Shown in pieces: positions 49,301 to 61,100 of a stretch of 64,000 bases of DNA. The position numbers were made by a program, and so were the translations under genes. The notes beneath the pieces are model-generated. The model did not search any database. It saw nothing but the letters and a program-made list of their open reading frames with translations, and had not been told where the DNA came from. Source of the stretch: Paratinospora sagittata (Eukaryota > Streptophyta > Magnoliopsida > Ranunculales > Menispermaceae); the NCBI GenBank assembly GCA_035771175.1, contig CM069595.1, positions 4,382,094-4,446,093 on the forward strand. Direction: 5' to 3'. Numbering within the stretch: position 1 is the stretch's first letter; each line of letters opens with the position of its first letter.

Positions 49301-52300
49301 AAATGAGAATCGAGGGCTAAAGAAAACAAAAGACCGGCCTAGACAAAAATAAAGCAGATATTCCTCAGAAGTTGCACCACCTATAGATGAAGAAAATGCT
49401 AGTATTTCATCAAATTTCATTCCAAATGCAAAATAAATAATTTTAAGGTATACAAACACGAAAACACTCCAACACAAAAACTATCTGAGACTTAAAAGTT
49501 ACAAAGATGGACAATCCTCGAGCACCCTAGTGTGAAGAAGTCTAAGAATACACTCGTGATAACAAATGTGTATCACTTACAAAAAAAAAATTTCAAGAAG
49601 CTACCAAATTGTCAAATCAAACTTTTAAGAAATAAATAGGGGCAAGAGCAAGGTAGTTAAAAGCACAAGACACATTTAAGCCGATGAGGGGTCCTAGTGC
49701 CTAAGGAGCACACTGCAAGTCGAGGTGCACTTATAAGTAAAGTGAGCCACAAAATTCTTTAAAAAAAAAAAAACTTAATTATACATCAATCTATAACAGT
49801 GTATAACATAACAACAGCGAAAATAGAAGAATAGTAATTTTGAAAAAACAAGATGGCATCTCTATTCTCATAACTAAGAGCAAGAGAAAAGGATTCATCA
49901 CACCTATAATAGAAAGCAATAGAAGCCATTCTTCCAAGATACATAAACGATTCATGTTCAAGTCCTTCACAATGTTATGCAATTTTTTACCATTAATCAT
50001 CTGCCCGCACTAAACCAAGTTTGAATATATCAGAAGTGTTCACAATCCTTCAGATTAACCTCAACAGTTGCACTACCTGCCATGATGGCTTGAACAAAAT
50101 ACTTGAACCAAACAAAGAAAACAACTCAGATAAGCAACATCATTGAACTAATTTACATCCAGTATTGGAAATGCCAAACCAGAGAATAAAAGTTAACAAC
50201 TATTAATAGCACTGGTTAAGGAGATGAGAAAATCATGATAAGCATGCCAAGCATTTTCTAAGTTTGATAAGAAGCTTACATCTTGCAAAATAAGCTCTGT
50301 TACACGCATCTGATCAGCAATGCCACTCTCCACTAAAGTCTGCAGTAATTCATATTGTTACTCAAATGGTACTGTCTAAAGAAACTGTGCTAAGACTGGA
50401 AAGCAAATTTGAATTTAAACTTTTGGCAATGCTGTTCCACAATCAAACTAAGAATATAATAAGCAATAAATAAATAAATAAAGACAAAAAAGTAAGTACA
50501 TCATCAGATCAATACAAGATTGAACCACTAAAACCAAGTTCATTGAGCACACATCTCATTTGATCAAACCTTAGCAGGAAATTGAAATAAGAGACAGGCT
50601 TCATATCCAAAATAATACCACACTTTGGTTATATTAGAATAAGGTTTCCGATAAGGAAAAACAACAGCAATTAAATTGAGATAACTTCAGTTTACAATCA
50701 CAGAACAAATGAAGAAAATTCATGAGACAAACTATAGTTCATAGAGAAGACATTGACTACAAATGTGAAAAATGCATAATACTGCATTATGAAAGGCGTA
50801 AATATATTAACCAACGAGTGGTTGGTTCAGTGGAAGCGGACTAAGTCCCAAGGTCGTCCCTATATAAAAGTTCTAAGGTTCGATTCTTGGAGGCACCGTC
50901 GTTGGAAGAGGTCTACCAATCCACTCCCGCCTCGAACGGGGACTAGTCCCATATCCGAAGGGTGTGGGGACACCTCGTGAGAAACCAAAAAAAAAAAGAA
51001 AGGCGTAAATTTATTACCTTAAGTTTAACATAAAAAGATATTGCATTAGAGATCGATGTCATTCATTTCAATGGCAATTAAGACAGTAAACATGATTACC
51101 TAAAATGCGATACAGATAACAGTAGCAAGTCTGTAGGTGTACAACTCAAATATGAGATGGAAATGTTAAGATATTCTAACAAGTGTCGATATATATATTG
51201 CTCACAGAATTGATAACTCAAGTGAACTATTAATTCCACACAATAATCATACTAAGGAAAAATCATTCTTTGTGATTTCTGGAATAAATAAATTACTTTG
51301 AAGTATCCAACACCTACCCTAATTCTAAAACAATGCCCAGATCGTTACCAGTTTGCTACATCTGACACCATGCTGACACACTTGGCATTTGGGGTATAAA
51401 GGCAATTTTTCTTGGCGTCAGCATGTTTTCAACATCATAACCCATGCCAGGTTGCAAATCATAGAATACAAATACTTTAGTCACCAACAGGTGTCCAAGT
51501 ATCACATCTCATTAGTACCAAAATATCGTGTATTTAGTAAGTAATGATTATCATATATGGTAACATCAAATGCAATAGGTAATACAACCAGAAATTGGGT
51601 TCAAGCACAAGTAACAGACATTTAAGGAGCACAACTGTATAAATCAAAGAGATACCAAACACAGAATCAATATAGAACTAGGAGATATCATGCCAAACCT
51701 TCAATATCAAAGGAAGGGTAGATAGCTCTACTGCCGGCAACTCCCTCAGCTCACTGCTATCACTGTGAAATGTTTCATCTACAGGGGAAAAAAAGGAAAG
51801 AAAGAAAGAATTAGAAAATGAGGCATGTAGCTTAATTGCATTGATTTTAACCTAAATGACATCTTTCACAAAGGAATATATCTACACAATTTAGTTTGCG
51901 CTTGCAATATCTTTTAAGAAATTTCATGCAAAAGAATTAGAACAAGCTAAAATAGGTGCATAATTCCTTCAATGATTTCCAAACATACATGGTCTTTTTT
52001 TAAAGAAAAAAACATATAGTGCAAATTATTTCCAACATAAATGCCGCCAGTCTGCTGAATTAATATCTTTGTTTAACTTTCTCTCACAAATTACAGCATA
52101 AATCTCTCCTTTCCCCCTTTTTATCCTCCTCTTGCCAATTAATAAAATAAAGCAGCAGAGTCCTTGTAAATGGAAATGTATAATAGTCCTTTTAATTGTT
52201 GAGCTTGCTCCATGTGACCAAGAGGTTGTAAAATTGAATCCAAACAAGCCTCTCCAATGAGGAGGTAAAACTGCGTATATGGCCCCTTCCCCAGACCCTA

Positions 52301-55300
52301 AGATGACAAGAGCTTTGTGCATACACCCCTTTTAGAGTGAGGAGTAAGCAAGAATTATAATATTGTCAAAAACACAGCCTCTCAAAATTCATTTCAATCC
52401 TACAAAAGGCAAAAGCATGTCCATTCTTCTTATTACTATTTATTTTTTCCTAAACTACAAATAATATGACAATTTAGTAGGCCATAAACTACAAATAACA
52501 ACCAGAAAATTTTGTCTCAATCTACTGAAGGCTAACAAAGGTCAAGGAAGGCATGAATAAATTAATTTTCTAGGAAGAAAATATCCAATGACAGGCCATG
52601 GGTAAGGTTTTTATCAAAATCAAACTAGGATTAAGCACACATTGAACTGAACTACTTTTTTGCATATCATCTATTTCAGCCTGAAATGTTGAATAAATGT
52701 TTATATATTTCACGTTGGACTATTGGAGTCACTCAAGTAAACTTGAAAGCATTAAGCAATGCAATTTACTACAACCTGAGAATAGAAGATCCTAACCAAC
52801 TTGGAGTTGTGTAACGGTCAGGAAGAAAAAGTCTTAAGTTTGAATCCCATCCCAATCAGGCCACTACTCATAGATTTCTTGATGAGTGAGGACAGGGAGG
52901 TTCTCCACATTTAAAGGGACTAGATGGATGCTCTAAGAATCGCCTAGATAACCTTGAATATAAAAAAAAAACAGATCATGGCTCTTATAAACTTCTAGAC
53001 GATCATTATGTCAGGTGCAAAGTTACATGCTGACAAAACTTAAATCACTGGGATAAGTTCTCTTTAACCCCTTTAATACATGCTAACAAACATTAAATAT
53101 ATGAAAGGGGTTACCACAACATCACAAAGTTGACTATGAACAAAAAGATACCATTCCACTAAAAGGGCTCATGAACAGATAAAAAAATTACCATTTGCTT
53201 GTGTTGTCCCAGATGTCTCCAATGTTTCGGTTGATGGACGAGGACCAATCTCTAGATCTATAGAAAAAGCAAAACATATGGGATACAAGAAATTAACTGA
53301 ATAGAACAAGAGATCCATACCCATGGCCTAGTATATAACCACACACACGTACCACTTAGAGTATTAAAATGCATGTTTCTCTGCACATTACATATTTGTT
53401 CCCTACAAAATAGTGAAAAAATTCAGATAAATTTAGACCAATTCAGAACCTGGGAGTAAAAATGACCAAGTACATTCATCACCATATATAGGAGCATCCT
53501 GTAGCCTCTTGAAAGCTGAGAGCTAATTCTGTGGCATATTCCGGATCTCGCCAAGATATTATTGTATCTGGAAAAGCAAGCAATCAACTTAAAGCTCCCA
53601 GAAAAAAACCTTCCCCAATCTTCAGGTAGGATGAAGGAATCGAATCTCCCCATTCATCATATGTGCAAATCCATAATGAACTCACTTCTTGAATAAAAAA
53701 AGATCAGGAAATTAAGATTGTAAAATTGATTAGTACCTTCTTGTGTTCGATATATATCATCCGATCTGATGCGGTGTTCAAGTAATGTTTCATTATCTTC
53801 TTCATCAATTACAAACAAGCCAAGATCTTCAGATCTCTGTGTAAGAGCACTTATATTCAATTCAGCATATTCCAGACCAATGTGTTAAAGAAAGATAATC
53901 TGTATTTATAATAAAAAAAAGAAATAAATAAAAAGAAAATGAGATAGGAACAAACCTCCAAACAATTAACTGTAACATGCCCTGTTCCGCGGTCATCCCA
54001 CTTTCCATCATCATTCAAATGGTAAACCTTGACGCGCTAAAAGTTTTGAAAGAGAATGAAGTAAATTAGTTCTACCACCCGGGAGCTGTAAGTGTTTAAA
54101 CACAAGAAGTTTTGCAGAACAATCAACAACAGTGATGAGCTAAGCATATCACCAGTCAGTTTGACAGTACTAGCTAGTCGCTACATAAAATGAGATGACA
54201 AACAACATATAATGTAATGCACATAGGAATTAAGCAATCGAAATTCATGAGGTGTGAGAAACTAGGTGGCACTATGACAGCTTCTGTTAACCACCAACCA
54301 AAAGGCAAAGACCAATATGACATACTATGCTTTTATTTTCTATAATAAGTTTAATAACTAACATTGGACGAGGAAAAAACTACAACAAAATTTGTGCAAA
54401 ACAGACAACCTAGTTTTGATATATTCATATGTTTTTGATTTCTCATATGATCAACGGTGAGTACTTGGTTCCACAAGGTCGTGTACTCTAAGACAAACAC
54501 CTTTAACGCAATATAAACCCTAACATGAGAGCCTTAGTTACACAAAGGGAAAAAATATACGAGAAATAGAGCCAATAGAGAACATATCGTTTGACTAGAC
54601 CATAGTTGTTCAGCTTCATCCAAGTAAGGGCATTATTCATCATACAAAGCTGAGTTGCAAAAAGAAGAAAAACACTTAAAAGTTCTATCATCATAATATA
54701 AATCCTTAATGAGAAAGGAAAGACATCCTTATCAAAACTTCACACACGAAAATATTTTCCTATAGTTGATCCATGCTGCCCTATGGCCCTACTCCTAACC
54801 AATTCTCTTATTGAACTCCAGTGTCACCAATGTTTACAAGGCGCCAACGCGATGTCTAGGCAATTTGCCCTGTCTAGGCGAGGCGGAGCGTAGACGTGGC
54901 CGAGGCGATAAAAAAATACTTATTTATAGGTCCCTAAATAATTAATTATTTATTTACAAGTCCTTGGACAGTTCATATACAAAATTATATATATTTAATT
55001 GTATTCTATAATGAATGTTAAATTTTCATAAAATGATCAAAAACACTTTATATTAATTAAAACCATGTCCACAAAACATTAATTCATGCCACAATACACA
55101 TTATTCAAAAGATTCAAAAGTACAAAACTCAAATATCTATCGCCAGAGGGTCGCTGGAGATTTTAACGGCGTTTCTTGGTCGGAGCAAATGGATATGATA
55201 GGCTTAAGGAGAGAAAGGTTTGAGGGTTTACTGTAGAAAGGGGGAGTTCTGTTTTTAAAGCTTTTTTTAATTAGAGAGACCCTCCCTAAACTTTTTAAAT

Positions 55301-58045
55301 ATTTGCACAACTCCCATTGCCTGCCTAGCACAGCGCCTAGGCGCTTCCTCCCTAAAACGCTTAGGCGACGCCTTGAAAACACTGAGTGTCACAAAGGCAT
55401 CTGAGTTGCACCTACGCGTTTTGCCTTGCTTAGGTAAGATAGAGCCAATTGGCTACTACTTGGGCATTGCTTGGGCCTGGCCCAGGTGATAAAAATTAAA
55501 AGAATTGCGCATTATATCAAACCATTATAAAGAAAATATTTCACTTGTTCATAGTCATGGTGAAGCTTTTTTGCCAATTTTTCCAAAAATATCCTCCTAT
55601 TATTTTAAATTATCTTCAATTTATAAAACCATGAAGGTACTGTGGTAAACTTAAGCAAAACATATTTTCCTTTTTCATAGGAATGCCACATCCATTTTCT
55701 ACTCAAGCAACTTTCTTATTTCCATCTCCTTTCCACTTTGCACATATTTTTTTCTATTAATATATTTTCATAGTGGTACTTTTAAAAAATTGATTTTACC
55801 ATCAATCGAAGCAATATATTAAATTATCAATGTGCAATGCACGTGGACATACACTAGTACGTATAATATTTCTACATACAAAACTAACTACTTCAACGCT
55901 TTGGGACTTCAAAAAATAAATAAATAAATACTTACGTCCAAAGGAAATTTTCTTTTTCTTTTTTTGGAAACGAAACTAGAGATTAGTATATCATAAATGT
56001 AATAGTGTACAATTGTACACGAATAGTGTAACTAGATAACAATAAGTCCTCTATCCCATATAGCCAACCACAATGCTAACCCAATACAATACTATCCCAA
56101 TTTCTCACCCAATCATTTACAGCAAACCCTTTTGACAATTTACAATTAGCAATCCAAAATGCAACTAATAGATGTGAACTCTCCCAAACCGCGCCAGCTA
56201 AGCGTCCAAAGGAAAGTTCACAATATCTTATAAGCATATTTACGAAATTAAAACCTTAATGAATAACGATACCAACTTAAAAGATGTATTATGAATCATA
56301 ATATGCTAGTTGCTACGTTGAAAAATTAATGTTTTAAATGAAGATAAGTATTTCTAGCTTTGATCTCTATGTGTAAAAAAAGAAGAGAAGAAAGAAAAGC
56401 TTAAAATACCCTTTTTTTATAACTTTTTAAAATGCATTCTGCAAATTATTATGAAGTACCAAAAAAATTTAAAAACAAATATAAGCCCTACTAGTTGTCT
56501 CGACACCTGCCTACGTGATGGCCTAGTCAATGACTAGATGAAGCCTTGACAACACTGAGAATGACATGAAATATTAATAGTAAAGCTAGAGGGGGAAGAA
56601 AACCAAGATAACATGACTAGAGATAATTAAGAATGATACAAGTACTAGTAAATTTTTAATATGACTTTTAACTTTTGATGAAGTGGAATGGAGAAAGTGG
56701 ATCCATGAAACTGAATCGATGTGGTTAACAATAACTTTGCTAGGTTGAGTTGTGTTAACTTTCTTATGTGATTAAGCAGAAGTTCTCATTAGTATGTTAT
56801 TATTTTTGTTATCTACTATAAGATTCTATCTTTATAATACTTCTTATTTTCAAAACAAAAATTAAAATATTTCTTTTTGCAAAAATTTTAATTTATATAT
56901 GCTTTTTTATTTGTTAGTTTTGACGTGTTAAACTATCAATTATGGTTGATTTATATGAAGTGTCAATGTATCATAGTTTCTTGATTTCATATTCATGGTT
57001 ATTATTTTATTTTATTTTTTTCTTTCAATGTTTTGAACATATGAGCATTCACTCATTAATATCTTAGGGATGTACAAAAACATTATTCTATTATCATCAC
57101 TTGCCTAAGCAACACCTTGGCATCGCAAGCACCACCTAAGTAGCTCAAATTGTTAAGGCATTGCAGGCACCACCATCACCACTACACCTCAACATTGCAA
57201 GCACCACTACACCTAAGTAGGTCTAATTGTTAAGACATTGCTTTGACACCTTGACAATACCTTTTTATGGGAGGAAAATATTTTATAGTTTTTTTATTTT
57301 TTTTTAAGGTAGTTTTTCCTTTGAAATTAGAGAAATTAGTAAGGGGCTTCTAATGGGGATCTCAAATTAATCGATGGAATAGGGCAATGATGGTTGTCCA
57401 AATGGATTCCAAATTTCTAATGGGCTTGCAATTAAAGTAGGTCAAATTATGGATGTGCGACCAGGGAAATCAGAGCTATGGGAGTTTAACAATGTTCTCA
57501 AGACATCGCCTAAGCATCTTAGGACCAAATTGTGTAGGGCTTGTAGGCTAAGTAAGTCGAGCCATAGAGAGATATTTGAGATTTTAAAAGATTTGGGCTT
57601 ATTTGAAATTTCTTAAAAAGCTTATCTAAGTTCAAAATATGCTCCACAAGAGGTACAAAAAGAGAACTTGTTCATTCTAGAGAATAATTTCTCTATTCTT
57701 CTCGAACCTAAATCTAGAAAACCCCTATTATATTACTATAAAAACAAAATTAATTTGAAAAATTAAAGGTTAAAAAAGTTTTGACATTCGCATCTACAAT
57801 TTTTTTTTCAATTCATTTTACTCTTTTAAATAGTGCTACCAAAGGATCTGGGGAATTCAAAATAGGAGAGCACTCATCTTGGGCTGGGCTTACAACTTAG
57901 ATGCTTGCAGCAGTTATCCGCTCCGCATTTGCTACTAATTGGGTAATTTGCTCTAGTTTAATAGGTGGCTTTTCCTTGTTTGATAAGCTAAGGAATTGGC
58001 CTAGCATTATGTAATTGTCTAGGGTGTTGTGGTAGAAGGGGCATT

Positions 58046-58136
<91 letters not shown>

Positions 58137-61100
58137 AGAGAGTATGAGAACCTTCCATATTGTAATTACATTTGCACCATAGACTATAGAGCAATGAGTG
58201 ACAACAACGATCGAAAATTCGAATTTGCCTTCAACTTCAATCTCTAAAATTTGAATTTAATTTCAAGAAAGTCCAACTCGAGATGTATAAAGAATTTTAT
58301 GCAAACTTTCTAAAAATCTAATGTTTCTTTTTACTTAAAACTCATTAAATTATGAAATATAATGGTTTATATGCTCCTTTTTTTTTTTTGGAGAAAGAAG
58401 CAAAATAAACTATGTTGATAGAATACTTAAGTAAAAGAAAGAAAAGAACAAGTACAGAAGTACCCCACCTAGGCCAAAACAACCGACCTAGCCAAACTAC
58501 ATGTAATTATACTAATTCCCAATCCACTCAGAAGAGGATAACTCCCAACAAGACTAGAATATGCAACCCAATTACATGTTGTCAACTTAATGTCACCCCA
58601 CAAAGACAAGGTTGCCTCGGAATGGTTCTCCAACAACATCTAGTTTTGTAATTCTCTAGCCAAATGGACCATAACGTAGCAAACAATGCAACTCTTCCAA
58701 TGTCTTTCATAGTGTTCAAGAGAAAAAACAATTCACAACTAGCAAGGGCTCTAAACCTCCCACCCGAAAACACTTCTCACACTTGCCATAACCTTCTTGT
58801 GAACAGACAATGTATATACAGGTGCCTCCGATGTTTACTTGATATGTCTTTATTAGTTGATACATGTTGCATGAATGACAAATTATTTTACAACTTTTAT
58901 ACTAATATATATAGGAGATATCTGATTAATTAAACATAGTTTAAATTACATGTCAATTTTAATTCAAATTAGAATTTTGTAAATCTTATTTTACAATTCT
59001 TTAGTTTCTACCCATTACATATGAACTTGTGCTTCAATCTCATCCACTTTTATTTGATAGGAATATGTTCTAACAAAAGTTGAAATTAGCATCGATTTTT
59101 TTTTATTGTGTTTGAAAAGTAAAAAATGCTTGAAGGCTTTTTTTGAGTTTTACAAATTATTTTGATATTTTACCTAATTTCGTTGAAATTTTTGTAATAA
59201 TTAAATTACATTTAATTTCATGATTGAAAAATTGATCAAATTCGGAGAATTATGTCAAAGTTTTGTTCCATGGGCGACAATGAGTCATCAATTATAATTT
59301 GTTAAGTAAAGTGCTAATTCATAAACTCAACTCAACTCAACTCAACGAAGCCTTTCCCCAACTACATAGGATCGGCTATACGAATTTGCTTCCTCCACTC
59401 TACTCTATCCAGTACTAAGTCAACATTTAAACAACAAATAATTATATCTTACAAGTTATTTTTATTTATGTTATTTAAGGTTTGTCTCTATGTCTATCTT
59501 TACTGTGGATTGCTAAAAAACTATTCTTCCTAACTAGAGCATGTAAAAGCCTTTGTTGTATATGTTCAAACCACCTTAATCGGCTATCTCTCATTTTATC
59601 TTCAATTAGGGCTACTCCCACCATTTTTTGAATATGTTCAGTTATAAATTTATCTTCTAATGTTTTACCACATGCATTTTAATATATGCATTTCTATTAC
59701 ACTTAGTTTGCTCACATGTTGTTTCTTTAACACCACATTCTGTTCCATATAGCATAGCTGGCCTAATAGCAATTTTATAAAATTTTCTTTTCAACTTCAA
59801 TAAGATGCGTCAATTATATAATACAGTAAATGCTAATTAATAATCATTCCTAAATTCTTGTCTGGAGATCAATGTTCATTATTGCTATCCTTGTGTGCAT
59901 ATGTAATTATTCATTAAATTATTCAAAGACCTTAAAAAAAAAAAGCACAACCCAATGCACAAAGCTCTCGCCTATTCTTTTTTTTTTTTTTTTGAGCAGC
60001 AACAAAGTGTGTATTAATAAAGAATAAAATGTACAAAAGATAACCGTGTGCACCAGCAGTACACAGGAACACCACTCGGAAAATCAAAACAAACAAGGCA
60101 TGCACAAGTGAGGCAGCCCGGAGCACAATCACCCACAACCCACACTTACACCAACAGGCATTCCAATTCAACAACCACCTAGAAAGAGGAATGCCCAAAC
60201 CCCAAGAGGATTCAAACACCCAAGAACATGCAAGAAACTTAACATTGTCCCATAACGGCATAACCTATCACAATCCTTGGAAGAATCATTGAAAACTCTA
60301 GCATTACGCTCCAACCACAAAGACCACAAGGTAGCATAGAATGCAAAGGTAGGACCATTTTGACTCTACTGTACACAGCCTTACCCTACATTGTAGGAGG
60401 CTATTCAAATAATTATTTTCTTAACGTCAAAGCATTGCCTCGGGCACCATTTCGCTTAAGTAAGGTGGTGTTGGTTAACTCTACTTGCAACCTCTAAAAA
60501 AAGTAGAGGATAGTAAATAATTATTAATTTTACGGTAAATATTACTATTTTTCTACCTCTAATTGAAGTAGAGGAATAACCTCTACAAGAATAAGCAAAA
60601 AACATTTGCTCATTCTATTAGAGCTTGAACTACTACTACTACAAATAAAAGTTCATTTTAAAGTAGAATTCAAGACTTAATAGAGTTAACAAACACTACC
60701 TAAGTCAAACTGCCTAAGCATTACATTGAAAAGCAAACGATTGAGCCAATTCTAACACGCTACATTTTCCATCTACCTACACATCCTTATTAACTATTCA
60801 AGTTCATGATCATGAGTCTTTCTGTCTAAAGCAATTAGTATTTCGTACTGTTTAAAAAAATAAAAACTAAAAAAACTATTAAAACATCTAAACAAGATTT
60901 GAGAGAAACTATGGTGAAAGAACTAAACAATAGATAGCATTCTATGCCAAACATTCATGGGTCCAATGAACTTAGATGCTCATCATTGTATTTGGAACAG
61001 TAACCAAACATCTAGATAAGTGTTCTCAAGACAACGCCTAAGCAATTTGGCCCCAAATTGCATAAGCAATTGTCTAGGCAAGTGAAGGGAAGTATTTGAA

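Noticed and set aside
58029..58247. Frames over 58.0-58.2 kb on both strands.
   Set aside because: They are translations of the (CT)n(AT)n microsatellite.
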